Shown here: positions 26,931 to 35,297 of the stretch, piece after piece
How the letters are laid out: each line of letters opens with the position of its first letter
Position numbering within the stretch: position 1 is the first letter of the stretch
Assembly: GCA_005503215.1 (NCBI GenBank)
Contig: SCNS01000012.1
Span: 80,485-144,484 of the forward strand
Origin: Sphingomonadaceae bacterium 3R27C6
GTDB taxonomy: Bacteria; Pseudomonadota; Alphaproteobacteria; Sphingomonadales; Sphingomonadaceae
Direction: 5' to 3'
Length of the DNA: 64,000 nucleotides
Translations under genes and position numbers: made by a program
Notes under the pieces: model-generated
What the model was told of the DNA's origin: nothing
The model's input: the letters and a program-made list of their open reading frames with translations, nothing else
The model's database searches: none

Positions 26931-27659
26931 TTATTCGCGGTTGCCCAAGAGGTTGAGCAGGAAGGTGAACATGTTGACGAAGTCGAGGTAGAGCGTCAGC
27001 GCGCCCATGATCACCGACTTGCCGACAAAGTCGGTCCCGCGGACATAGAAATACATGCTCTTGATCTTCTGCGTGTCATAGGCGGTGAGGCCCGCGAACA
27101 GCAGCACACCGATCACGCTGATCGCGAGGCTGAGCGCGCTCGACTGCACGAACATGTTGATCAGCATCGCGACGAGGATGCCGACGACACCCATGATCAG
27201 GAAGGTGCCGAAGCCCGACAAATCCTTCTTGGTCGTATAGCCATAGAGGCTAAGGCCAAGGAAAGCCGCCGCGGTCGCGAAGAAGGTGGTCGCGATCGAC
27301 GATGCCGTAAAGGCGAGGAAGATCGTCGACATCGACAGGCCCATCACCGCGGCATAGACCCAGAACAATGTCTGCGCCGCCGTGGTCGACAGCTTGTTGA
27401 TCCCGAAGCTCAGCACCAGCACGAAGGCCAGCGGCGCGAGCATCACCACCCACATCAGCGGGCTGCCGATCAGCGACTGGGTAAAGCCGCTATTGAACGC
27501 CAGCATCGCGACGATGCCGGTCAGCAGCACGCCCGAGCCCATATAATTGTAAACCGACAGCATGTACGACCGCAGGCCGGCATCGACGGCCTGGTCCATT
27601 GCGTTCGCGCCGGCACCAAAACCGGAAGCCGCCATATTGGGGTCGTTCCAATTCGCCAT
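26931..27659 (-). CDS. Bax inhibitor-1/YccA family membrane protein
   Basis: 242 residues. About seven transmembrane helices span 30-240, with family features LRSYMLSVYNYMGSG in helix 1, GLTAYDTQKIKSMY between helices 5 and 6 and LTLYLDFVNMFTFLLNLLG at the end; the two aspartates match the pH-sensing pair of this family. Characterised bacterial members act as leak channels for calcium or modulate the FtsH protease. The ATG at 27659 is preferred over 27665 because GGAG is 8 bases upstream. Confidence 0.92.
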   Translation of the reverse strand: MANWNDPNMAASGFGAGANAMDQAVDAGLRSYMLSVYNYMGSGVLLTGIVAMLAFNSGFTQSLIGSPLMWVVMLAPLAFVLVLSFGINKLSTTAAQTLFWVYAAVMGLSMSTIFLAFTASSIATTFFATAAAFLGLSLYGYTTKKDLSGFGTFLIMGVVGILVAMLINMFVQSSALSLAISVIGVLLFAGLTAYDTQKIKSMYFYVRGTDFVGKSVIMGALTLYLDFVNMFTFLLNLLGNRE

Positions 27660-27817
27660 TGTCATTACTCCATCATCGGCCAGCCCATACCGGCCGTAGA
27701 CAGCAATATCGGGCGTTTCCCCTCCTGTTTCAAGCGAAACCGGACAAGAGCAATATTATTGCCTGCCCGGCGGTTAGGGGGTCGCGATCCGAAACTCCGC
27801 CCATTATGTTGCGCGCC

Positions 27818-28438
27818 ATGTCCACCCACCGCCTGTTCGTCGCGCTGCGCCCGCCGCGTCCGGTCCGCGACATATTGCTCGCGGCGATGCACGGCATCGC
27901 GGGGGCGCGCTGGCAGAATGACGAGCAGCTCCATCTGACGCTGCGTTTCATCGGCGAGGTCGACCGCCACAAGGCCGAGGACATCGCCGCGGCGCTCGGC
28001 GCGCTCCATGCGCCGCGCGTTGCGGCGCGGATTGCGGGCGTCGGCCTGTTCGAACGGCAAGGGCGGCCGAACATGATCTGGGCCGGGGTCGAGCCGCACG
28101 ATCCGCTCGCGGCGCTGCACCGCAAGGTCGACCAGCGCCTCGCGCGCGTCGGCATCCTGCCCGAGACGCGCGCCTTTGTTCCGCATATCACGCTCGCGCG
28201 CCTGAACCGCAACTCGGGACCGGTCGCGCCCTTCCTGGCGCTGAACGGCGACCTTGCGAGCCCGGCGTTCGAATTCGGCCATGTCACGCTGTATGAAAGC
28301 GAGCTCGGCCATGGCGGCTCCCGCTATCACCCCGTGGCGCGTTATCCGCTGGAGGGCGAAAATTCGGCGACGAGCGCCGCCGCGACCGCATCGACATCGT
28401 CCCAGGTCGCGGCAAAGCCGTCGTCTTCGCCAAAATAG
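27818..28438 (+). CDS. thpR: RNA 2',3'-cyclic phosphodiesterase
   Basis: 206 residues from the ATG at 27818 (an ATG at 27806 is also possible). The two HxTx catalytic motifs of the 2H phosphoesterase superfamily are present: HLTLRFIGEV near residue 45 and HITLARL near 127. The start MSTHRLFVALRPP is typical of the LigT/ThpR group, which opens 2',3'-cyclic phosphates on RNA. The last ~27 residues (Ser/Ala/Thr-rich) overlap the convergent phosphatase gene by 97 bp and are probably an unselected tail. Confidence 0.9.
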   Translation: MSTHRLFVALRPPRPVRDILLAAMHGIAGARWQNDEQLHLTLRFIGEVDRHKAEDIAAALGALHAPRVAARIAGVGLFERQGRPNMIWAGVEPHDPLAALHRKVDQRLARVGILPETRAFVPHITLARLNRNSGPVAPFLALNGDLASPAFEFGHVTLYESELGHGGSRYHPVARYPLEGENSATSAAATASTSSQVAAKPSSSPK

Positions 28439-28851
28439 GGGTCGGTGACGCCTTGCCCGCCGCGGCCGGGGAGCAGGTCGAGCATCAGCCGGAGCTCGGC
28501 GGTCGCGTCGGGCGGCCGGATCGCGCGGGCGTCGCGCAAATTGCTCGCATCGGCGGCGAGGATCAGGTCGAAATCATAGAAGTCGGCGCGGCGGAGCTGG
28601 CGGCCGCGCAGCGCCGAAATGTCGACGCCGCGGCGGCGCGCTTCGGCCTGCGCGCGGGCATCGGGGGCACGGCCGATATGCCAGTCGCCGGTCCCCGCCG
28701 AATCGAGCGTCGCGTCGATGCCGGCATGGGCAAAGGCCGCACGCGCGGCGCCCTCGGCCAATGGTGAGCGGCAGATATTGCCGAGGCAGAGGAAGAGGAT
28801 CGCGGGCCCGGCAATTTCTCTATCGTTGCGCATATCGACGATGTTCTCCAT
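28342..28851 (-). CDS. Low-molecular-weight protein tyrosine phosphatase
   Basis: 169 residues from the first ATG. The signature CX5R loop LCLGNICRSP is at about 22-31 and the general-acid Asp is in VTDPYFGED near the C-terminus, so both catalytic parts are present. These enzymes act on phosphotyrosine proteins, often in exopolysaccharide control, or on arsenate in ArsC relatives; nothing nearby decides between them. A second ATG at 28833 would give 163 residues and would free the palindrome directly upstream of the first ATG to serve as an operator. Confidence 0.92.
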   Translation of the reverse strand: MENIVDMRNDREIAGPAILFLCLGNICRSPLAEGAARAAFAHAGIDATLDSAGTGDWHIGRAPDARAQAEARRRGVDISALRGRQLRRADFYDFDLILAADASNLRDARAIRPPDATAELRLMLDLLPGRGGQGVTDPYFGEDDGFAATWDDVDAVAAALVAEFSPSSG

Positions 28852-28852
28852 A

Positions 28853-28874
28853 AAGTTGAACCGACTTTCAACTT
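28853..28874. promoter_or_regulatory. Inverted repeat between phosphatase and MFS genes
   Basis: AAGTTGAA-N6-TTCAACTT is a perfect 8-bp inverted repeat in the 89-bp divergent gap. It touches the first possible start codon of the phosphatase gene and lies 67 bp upstream of the MFS start. It looks like a binding site for a dimeric repressor; no regulator gene is adjacent. Confidence 0.4.
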
Positions 28875-28940
28875 GCGCCTTCGTCCGGCTCTGCTAGCCA
28901 TGAGCCACAACAGATAATGGGTCAGGGAGAGGGTTGCCAG

Positions 28941-30539
28941 ATGGCCGAGACCGCGAGCGAGAATGTCACGTCCGGTGCGCCGGTTTCGGCCGAGCCAAAA
29001 GCCACCGGATATAGCTGGTACGTCCTGTCGGTGCTCGTCGTCGTCTATATCCTCAATTTCATCGACCGGCAGATCCTGAGCATCCTCGCCGTCGACATCA
29101 AGGCCGACCTTGGCTTGACCGACAGCGACCTGGGCTTCCTCGGCGGCGCGGCTTTCGCGGTTTTCTATGCGCTGTTCGGCATTCCGCTCGGGCGGCTGGC
29201 CGATAATTGGAATCGCAAGAAGCTGCTGGCGATCGGGCTGACCCTGTGGTCGACGATGACCGCGCTGTCGGGTTTCGCTCAAACCCAGCTGACCCTGACG
29301 CTAGCGCGTATGGGCGTCGGCGTGGGCGAGGCGACCGCCAGCCCTACCGCCTATTCGCTGATTTCGGATTATTTTCCCAAGCGTCAGCGCGCGACCGCGC
29401 TCGCCGTCTATTCGTCGGGGCTTTATATCGGCGGCGGGGTGTCGCTGCTGATCGGCGCGAAGATCGGGCAGGTGTGGAACCAGACATGGCCAAACGGCGG
29501 CCCGCTCGGCCTCGTCGGCTGGCAGGGCGCATTTCTGGCGGTGGGCATCCCGGGAGTGTTGATTGCGCTGTGGGTATCGACGCTGCGCGAACCCGCGCGC
29601 GGTGCGATGGACGGGGTAGCCAGCCCCGTTTCGCCAACCCCATTCCGAAGCTTTGTCGGCGACCTGGAGAGCATTGTTCCGCCCTTCACTCTGCTCGGTG
29701 CATGGGAGCGCGGACCGGTGGCGCTCGCGATCAATCTGGCCGTCGCGGCGCTGGCCGCCGCCGCGGCGTGGCTGATGATCAAATTGACCGGCAATCTGCC
29801 GCAATGGTCGTCGATCGCTTTCGGCTATTATGCTGTCTTCTCGTGGGCCTGCACGCTCAAAGCGCGCGATCCCGCGACCTTCCGGCTGATCTGGGGCACG
29901 CCGGCGTTTATCTGCACGACATTGGGTTATAGCTTGGTATCGCTGGTCGCATGGGCGCTGGGATTCTGGGCCGCACCCTATGCCGAGACCGTGCTGCGCC
30001 TGCCCAAACAGGAATTGGCGTTCGTGCTGGGCGCCAACGCCGCGGTGGCCGGTTTTCTGGGGGTCATTATCGGCGGCCGCATTGCCGACGCCTTGCGCGC
30101 ACGCAATCCGGCGGGCCGGATTTGGGTCATTATGTTCGGGGTCATCGCCCCGATCGCCCCTATCTGGATCGGCTATACCACCGAGAATGGAGCGCTTTTC
30201 TATGCGATGAATTTCCTCGCCGGGATGTTCGGTGCAACGGCGCTCGGCGCGGCAGCGGCGACCACGCAGGACCTGGTCCTGCCGCGTATGCGGGGAACGG
30301 CGACGGCAGCGTTCTTCTTGGGCACAACATTGGTTGGCCTCGCCTTCGGCCCTTATATGACGGGGCAGATTTCGGATCTGGCGGGGACGATCGTCGATGG
30401 CAAACCGGTCGGCGACCTGCGCACCGGCATCCTGTCGCTGATCGGCGTCGCGCCGATCGCGCTCGGCCTGCTGCTCTATGCCTATCGCGCGGTGCCGGCG
30501 GCCGAAGCGACGATCGCCGAACGCGCGGCGGGCGCCTGA
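28941..30539 (+). CDS. MFS transporter, spinster-like
   Basis: 532 residues from the ATG at 28941, preceded by GGAGAGGG. Twelve predicted membrane segments with the early motif NFIDRQILSILAVDIKADLGL and LGRLADNWNRKKLLAIGL identify the spinster-type (Spns) MFS group common in sphingomonads. A long central insertion (about 215-270, including REPARGAM) separates the two six-helix halves and itself contains an extra hydrophobic pair. Spinster carriers move lipids or organic anions in animals; bacterial substrates are mostly unknown. Confidence 0.9.
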   Translation: MAETASENVTSGAPVSAEPKATGYSWYVLSVLVVVYILNFIDRQILSILAVDIKADLGLTDSDLGFLGGAAFAVFYALFGIPLGRLADNWNRKKLLAIGLTLWSTMTALSGFAQTQLTLTLARMGVGVGEATASPTAYSLISDYFPKRQRATALAVYSSGLYIGGGVSLLIGAKIGQVWNQTWPNGGPLGLVGWQGAFLAVGIPGVLIALWVSTLREPARGAMDGVASPVSPTPFRSFVGDLESIVPPFTLLGAWERGPVALAINLAVAALAAAAAWLMIKLTGNLPQWSSIAFGYYAVFSWACTLKARDPATFRLIWGTPAFICTTLGYSLVSLVAWALGFWAAPYAETVLRLPKQELAFVLGANAAVAGFLGVIIGGRIADALRARNPAGRIWVIMFGVIAPIAPIWIGYTTENGALFYAMNFLAGMFGATALGAAAATTQDLVLPRMRGTATAAFFLGTTLVGLAFGPYMTGQISDLAGTIVDGKPVGDLRTGILSLIGVAPIALGLLLYAYRAVPAAEATIAERAAGA

Positions 30540-30587
30540 CTTTTCAGTCGAGGCGCCCGCAAAAGTTAGTCAGCCAAGGTTTGAAAT

Positions 30588-30623
30588 CCGCCTCCGTCAG
30601 TCCCTAGGGGACCGACGGGGCGG
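30588..30623. terminator. Hairpin between convergent genes
   Basis: CCGCC-CCGTC-GTCCC pairs with GGGAC-GAC-GGCGG across a short loop, with one bulge. It lies between the MFS carrier and the SodC gene. There is no clear T run. Confidence 0.5.
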
Positions 30624-30630
30624 AAGCCGC

Positions 30631-31203
30631 TTACTTCGCCGCTTCTTTGACGATCACGCCGCACGCGACGCGCCCGCCGCTGTTGCCGCTGGGATCAGTC
30701 TTGTAGTCGTCGGGTCCGGCGTGGATCACGAACGCGGCGCCGTCGGCGTCGAGCAGCGCGCCATCGCCCTCGAAACGCGAGCCGACGAGGCGCAGCGTCG
30801 CGCGGCCGATCTGGTCGGGCTCGATCACGAGGTTGGGCAGGTCGCCATGATGCGCGCCCATCGGATTGTCGCGGCCGTGCTGGGCACCGGTCGGGTTCCA
30901 GTGCGGACCCGCGCTCGCGAAATCGGGCGCATTGCACTGGCCGACGGCATGGACGTGCATCCCATAGGTGCCCGGCGCAAAGCCGCGCGCGACGAGTTCG
31001 ATGCGGAGGCCGGTCGTGTCGCGATAGATGTCCGCACGGCCGCGGTCGGCGCCCTTGTTGTCATAGAGCTGGGCATAGGCATCGGCCGGGGGCAGCGTCG
31101 TCGTCGCTTTCTTGCCCATCCCGGCGCAGCCGGCGAGCGCCAGCGCCCCGATGACGACGGCCCCCTGGACCATGATCTGTTTACGGTGCGAACCCATCGT
31201 CAT
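30631..31203 (-). CDS. sodC: Cu/Zn superoxide dismutase family lipoprotein
   Basis: 190 residues. The signal peptide ends in the lipobox LAGC (Cys26), so the protein is a lipoprotein in the envelope. Metal-ligand motifs are present: GMHVHAVGQC, HWNPTGAQHG, HHGDLPN and FVIHAGPDDY, plus the Cys pair (GQC and VACGV) for the conserved disulfide and the active-site Arg in GGRVACG. It should dismutate superoxide in the periplasm. GGGAG lies 7 bases before the ATG at 31203. It is a single gene. Confidence 0.93.
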   Translation of the reverse strand: MTMGSHRKQIMVQGAVVIGALALAGCAGMGKKATTTLPPADAYAQLYDNKGADRGRADIYRDTTGLRIELVARGFAPGTYGMHVHAVGQCNAPDFASAGPHWNPTGAQHGRDNPMGAHHGDLPNLVIEPDQIGRATLRLVGSRFEGDGALLDADGAAFVIHAGPDDYKTDPSGNSGGRVACGVIVKEAAK

Positions 31204-31386
31204 CTTGCTGCTCCCTTTGATCCGGATCGGAATCAGAACGTCGTCACGGCGCGTTTCGATCCCGCTGCGCCGGTGATGCCCGCAATTGCCTCGAGTTCCA
31301 AGGGCATAAGTCGGCTTTGGGGTGGAAAGCGGTCAGTCCATTTTTTGGTACTGGCGCCGAAATAGCGAAATGATATCAGACCGTTC

Positions 31387-32214
31387 ATGACTTCACTCAG
31401 TACCCTGATCGCCCTAGCGTTGACATTCCAAGCTATTGAATCAGCGAAAGAGTCGCCGCCGAAAGCACAAACGCTTACTCAAGCGCGATGGGAGATCGAC
31501 TACGGCAACGCTAAATGCCAACTTATCCGTCATTTTGTGGAGGCAGGCCAGCCTTACCGCCTGACAATAGATCGAGACTGGACCTTCGGAGGCTACCAAT
31601 GGGCCCTTTATGGCTCAGCGCTTCCTCTTCATTCGTCGATGAAGTCTGTCGAAATTGCACTTAGCCGGAACGATGATCGTCGGCTTAAACTTAAATCCTA
31701 CGCTGTCACGGAAGGGGAAAAGAGACTCGCGTGGGCTGATTCAGATGGGCTTCTGTTCAACGGCATGCGCGAAGGTGATCGCTTCCGGATCACGACAACA
31801 AAAAACCTCGATCTCTCGCTGGACCTTACGAACCTTACTGGGGCGGTCAAAGCTCTCGAGAAATGCGAGAATGACATGTGGGAGAATTGGGGTTTTGACC
31901 CACAACAAATCCGTTCAATGTCGAAGCGCACGGAACCCTCAACCTATGCTGGTCGATGGGTAACCAACAACGACTATCCGCGTGCGGATTTTGTCAACAG
32001 GAACGAGGGGATGACCACCTTCTTGTTGAATGTCGATGCAAAGGGAGCGGTTACCCATTGTCGAATTGTCGATAGTTCAGGATTTCTCAGTCTCGACAAG
32101 CAAACATGCGCGCTCTTGCTGACGCGCGCCGCATTTGACCCGGCTCGTGATGCGGACGGCAATCCGGTGGCAAGCTTCTACATCAACCGCGTGCGTTGGC
32201 AGGTGCCGCGCTAA
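31387..32214 (+). CDS. Secreted protein with a TonB-type C-terminal domain, no membrane anchor
   Basis: 275 residues. A cleavable-looking signal peptide covers 1-19, and there is no later transmembrane helix and no proline-rich spacer. Residues ~20-180 are of unknown type, with single cysteines. Residues ~185-275 match the C-terminal domain of the TonB encoded 2 kb away: GRWVTNNDYP versus GRWATNDDYP, the Cys-to-Cys stretch and RVRWQVPR versus RIRWQIPR at the very end. The base composition is visibly lower in GC than its neighbours. It could compete with TonB at receptors or act in another envelope task. True TonB function is unlikely without an anchor. Confidence 0.75.
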   Translation: MTSLSTLIALALTFQAIESAKESPPKAQTLTQARWEIDYGNAKCQLIRHFVEAGQPYRLTIDRDWTFGGYQWALYGSALPLHSSMKSVEIALSRNDDRRLKLKSYAVTEGEKRLAWADSDGLLFNGMREGDRFRITTTKNLDLSLDLTNLTGAVKALEKCENDMWENWGFDPQQIRSMSKRTEPSTYAGRWVTNNDYPRADFVNRNEGMTTFLLNVDAKGAVTHCRIVDSSGFLSLDKQTCALLLTRAAFDPARDADGNPVASFYINRVRWQVPR

Positions 32215-32311
32215 CGCAAAGTTCGCGCGTGGAGTTGCAGCCCATCAGCTCGCATCTTTGCATCTTCCGCTTTCGGTCGGAACCGGCCATTCGCCCCCGA
32301 TCGGCCGGGCG

Positions 32312-32352
32312 CAAAAAGGGGCCGCGAATTGCTTCGCGGCCCCATATTTTTT
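32312..32352. terminator. Strong bidirectional terminator
   Basis: A perfect 11-bp stem (GGGGCCGCGAA at 32318-32328, complement at 32333-32343) has a TTGC loop and is flanked by A5 on the left and ATATTTTTT on the right. It ends the TonB-system operon leftward and the orphan TonB-domain gene rightward. Confidence 0.9.
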
Positions 32353-32374
32353 GCCTGACGGCCCTGATCGAAGA

Positions 32375-32800
32375 TCAGAAGACGCGGGCGTATTGCTCGT
32401 TGCCGACGAAGCCCAGCTTGCCGACGCCGCTGCGCTTGATCACCGCCATGACATTGTCGACGACGATATAGCGTGCATAGGGGTCGGGCTGAACCTGCAA
32501 CTCGGGTTCGACCGGCAGTGCCTTGGTCTGTTCCAGATAGTTCGCCAGCTGAGCGAGGTCGACCGGCGAACCGTTCCAGGTGATCGTTCCCGCGGGATCG
32601 ATCATCACCTTGTTCTTTTCGGGGTCGACATTGCTCTGGCTGTCGGTCGGGACCGGCAGGTCGATCTTCACCGCGTGGGTCTGGACCGGGATGGTGATGA
32701 TGAACATGATGAGGAGCACGAGCATGACGTCGATCAACGGCGTCGTGTTCATGTCCATCATCGGTTCATTTTCGTCCCGATCTCCAACTGCCATGGACAT
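32375..32800 (-). CDS. exbD: ExbD/TolR biopolymer transport protein (second copy)
   Basis: 141 residues. One N-terminal transmembrane helix follows a short cytoplasmic stretch, with the essential Asp in MNTTPLIDVMLVLLIMFI. A periplasmic domain of ~95 residues ends in GFVGNEQYARVF. ExbD couples the proton flow of ExbB to TonB. It is the last gene of tonB-exbB-exbD-exbD and lies 35 bp after the first exbD. The two copies differ in the periplasmic domain, so they are unlikely to be simple duplicates. In Xanthomonas a second exbD in this position is needed only for some functions. Confidence 0.93.
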   Translation of the reverse strand: MSMAVGDRDENEPMMDMNTTPLIDVMLVLLIMFIITIPVQTHAVKIDLPVPTDSQSNVDPEKNKVMIDPAGTITWNGSPVDLAQLANYLEQTKALPVEPELQVQPDPYARYIVVDNVMAVIKRSGVGKLGFVGNEQYARVF

Positions 32801-32835
32801 GCGATTATTCCTTCGTTCCTAAACGGAGCGCGCCC

Positions 32836-33357
32836 TTACAGGCGGCCCACCGTACCCGAACCAGGAGCCGGTTCCGAAATGAACCCGATCTTCTGGAAGC
32901 CGGCATATTGCATCGTGTAGATCACGCCACCGATGCACTGGTACGGCGTGTTGACGTCGCCGCGGATGTGCACTTCGGGGAAGTTTTCCTCGGTGATATT
33001 CTGCGGACCGCCGATATCCTCGAGCAGCTGCTCGAGCTTCTTTTGTCCACGTTCCAGCAACTGCTTGGAATCCACCGGGGTCTGGCCCCAATATACTTCA
33101 CACGCCGTGCTCTCGGGGTTGGGCTCGCCATCGCCGTCGGTATCAGCCGAACGGATCGAAAGCAGCACATTCTCAGGCTTCGTCGTCGTCACCTCAAACG
33201 CCACGTCGGGCAGTTTCAGGTTCACCGTCTCCAACACCACGGGAACCGTGATGAGGAAGATGATGAGCAACACAAGCATGATGTCCACGAGCGGAGTCGT
33301 GTTGATTTCGGACATCGGGGCGTCTTCGCCACCCTTGTCGCCTACACTCATCGCCAT
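32836..33357 (-). CDS. exbD: ExbD/TolR biopolymer transport protein (first copy)
   Basis: 173 residues. The helix INTTPLVDIMLVLLIIFLIT carries the conserved Asp. Compared with the second copy the periplasmic part is longer, with an insertion around RSADTDGDGEPNPEST and a cysteine pair (TACEVY, YQCIGG). The DGDGEP segment resembles a short acidic calcium-type loop, though I cannot assign one. It should form the stator complex with ExbB in the inner membrane. It is separated from exbB by 142 bp containing a stable hairpin. Confidence 0.92.
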   Translation of the reverse strand: MAMSVGDKGGEDAPMSEINTTPLVDIMLVLLIIFLITVPVVLETVNLKLPDVAFEVTTTKPENVLLSIRSADTDGDGEPNPESTACEVYWGQTPVDSKQLLERGQKKLEQLLEDIGGPQNITEENFPEVHIRGDVNTPYQCIGGVIYTMQYAGFQKIGFISEPAPGSGTVGRL

Positions 33358-33434
33358 AGGATTAGCATCCTGTCACAAAATTTCTGTCACGGACATCGGG
33401 ACGGCGTGCCTTGAGCCCGCCTTCCCTGTCCAGC

Positions 33435-33489
33435 GGACCCCGCCTTTCGCCACGCGGCGACTCGCCACGCAACGACAAGGCGGGGGTCC
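33435..33489. repeat. Intra-operon hairpin between exbB and exbD
   Basis: GGACCCCGCCTT (33435-33446) pairs with AAGGCGGGGGTCC (33477-33489) with one bulge. It closes a 30-base loop that itself contains short CGCC/GGCG pairs. The sequence type resembles a dispersed extragenic palindrome. In an operon it may lower or stabilise parts of the transcript, giving more ExbB than ExbD. Confidence 0.55.
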
Positions 33490-33499
33490 AGGAGACCAA

Positions 33500-34312
33500 T
33501 CAGGCCTTCTTCGGTGCCGCGGCCGGAGCAGCAGCCTTCGCCGGGGTCAGCGACGCCGGCTTCACCTGGCCGTTCGACATGATCGAGCCGAGCACGTCGT
33601 TCGAGAAGGTCGACAGACGGCGGGCGATCGCCTTGTTGCGGCTCTGGAGCCAGTTGAACGCGAGCACCGCGGGAACCGCCACGATCAGACCGATGGCGGT
33701 CATGATCAGAGCTTCACCGACCGGACCGGCGACGGTGTCGATCGAAGCCTGGCCCGACGCACCGATCTTCACGAGCGCGCGAAGAATACCGATAACCGTA
33801 CCGAACAGACCGACGAACGGTGCGGTCGAACCCACGGTCGCGAGGAAGGCGAGGCCCGAGTTCAGCTTCGAGTTGATGTGGTTCTGCGAACGCTCGAGCG
33901 TGCCGTGCATCCAGTCGTGGGCTTCGACGGGGTTGGCGAGCTTGTTATGCTCTTCGTTGGCGCGCAGGCCGTCTTCGACGACCTGGCGGTACGCGCTGTT
34001 CTTTTCGAGCTTCGAAGCGCCGTCGGCGAGCGTCGGGGCGCGCCAGAAGTTGGCGTCGACGGCCTTGCCCTGGTTCATCACCTTGTTCTGTTCGAACAGC
34101 TTGGTGAACAGGATGTAGAGCGTGCCGACGAACATGATCAGCAGGACGAGGAAGGTGACCTGCGAGACGATGCCGCCTTCGCACAATGCGGGGACGAGAC
34201 CATAGGGGCTCGCGCCTTCTTCCTTCACGCACATCGCGGCGGGCATCAGGCTGAGCCCCGCGTCGTGGGCCGGTGCTGCCGCAGCGGCGGCATTTGCGAT
34301 CAGATTAAACAT
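33500..34312 (-). CDS. exbB: ExbB/TolQ proton-channel protein
   Basis: 270 residues. Three transmembrane helices are evident: about 50-70 (SQVTFLVLLIMFVGTLYIL), 150-175 (FLATVGSTAPFVGLFGTVIGIL) and 195-220 (ALIMTAIGLIVAVPAVLAFNWL), with the family Thr and Pro residues that line the channel. The N-terminal ~45 residues are an Ala-rich periplasmic extension. The C-terminus ends in an Ala/Pro/Lys tail. It forms the ExbB pentamer that, with ExbD, energises TonB using the proton gradient. Confidence 0.95.
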   Translation of the reverse strand: MFNLIANAAAAAAPAHDAGLSLMPAAMCVKEEGASPYGLVPALCEGGIVSQVTFLVLLIMFVGTLYILFTKLFEQNKVMNQGKAVDANFWRAPTLADGASKLEKNSAYRQVVEDGLRANEEHNKLANPVEAHDWMHGTLERSQNHINSKLNSGLAFLATVGSTAPFVGLFGTVIGILRALVKIGASGQASIDTVAGPVGEALIMTAIGLIVAVPAVLAFNWLQSRNKAIARRLSTFSNDVLGSIMSNGQVKPASLTPAKAAAPAAAPKKA

Positions 34313-34370
34313 ACTGGAAAATCCCTCTCAAAATATTCGATAAGTTCGAAACACAGATCCGGTCGCGCGA

Positions 34371-35027
34371 TCAGCGCGGAATCTGCCAACGGATACGATT
34401 GCTGTAGCTGCCGCCCACGGGGTTACCCGCGCGATCCTTGCCCGGATTGAACCGGCCACGGCGCTGGATAAGTTTGCAGGTTTCGGCATCGAGATCGGCA
34501 TGGCCGCTCGACGAGGTCACATCACATGACGTGATGCGGCCATCGACACCATAGGTGACGCGGAACCCGGTCGTACCTTCGCGCTCTTCGCGCATCGCAC
34601 GAGCCGGATAGTCGTCGTTCGTCGCCCAGCGGCCCGGGTTGCCCTTTGGCGTACCGGCGGCGCTGAGATCAGGCGTCGGCGGCGGCGCCGGCGGTGCCGG
34701 CGGCGTATAGACGGGCGGGGGCGGCGTCGGCGGCGCCTTCGGCACCGACTGGACCGTGTTGGTCGTCACCGGCGGCGGAATGGGCGACGGCGGCGTCACA
34801 ACCGGCGGCGGCGGCGGCAATTTATTGTCCGGCGGCGGCGGCGGCGGGGGTTCCTCCGGCGGCGGCGGCTCTTCCACGTCCACCACATCCAATTTTTCGG
34901 CGAGTTTCTTGACGATACTGATATTCAAGCCGTTGACCAGGCCGTAGCCCAGAACCGCTGTAAGCAGACCAACCAAGACAATCGCCACTACCCTGTTTTT
35001 AGGGTCGACATTATCACCATAAGCCAT
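34371..35027 (-). CDS. tonB: TonB energy transducer
   Basis: 218 residues. A single N-terminal membrane anchor (about 13-33, VVAIVLVGLLTAVLGYGLVNGL) precedes a long proline-rich periplasmic spacer with EEPPPPPEEPPPPPP-like runs (50-125). The C-terminal domain (about 130-218) has GRWATNDDYPARAM and ends in RIRWQIPR. It transmits energy to outer-membrane receptors, of which two large ones are in this window. First gene of the leftward operon; the promoter must lie in 35028-35297, where I see no clear Fur box. Confidence 0.94.
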   Translation of the reverse strand: MAYGDNVDPKNRVVAIVLVGLLTAVLGYGLVNGLNISIVKKLAEKLDVVDVEEPPPPEEPPPPPPPDNKLPPPPPVVTPPSPIPPPVTTNTVQSVPKAPPTPPPPVYTPPAPPAPPPTPDLSAAGTPKGNPGRWATNDDYPARAMREEREGTTGFRVTYGVDGRITSCDVTSSSGHADLDAETCKLIQRRGRFNPGKDRAGNPVGGSYSNRIRWQIPR

Positions 35028-35297
35028 TCAGGGACGACGCTCCTTGCTAGATCATCCTGACACCAATTCCCTGCCGACGGGTTCGGTTGCCAAATGCCCG
35101 GATGATTTCCGATGCGTTGTGCGAGACCCGGCGGCGCTACGTTCGGCTTATTATGTTTTTGCCGGACGCTTCGCGGCCCGTCCTATCGCGGTGGCGGCAC
35201 ATTCGCAAACCCTTTATCAGCGGTTAATGTGCCTTGTCCCATGATGGGGATTTCAACGCCGATACCGGTGTCATAAACGACGGAAAGTGGAACGATC

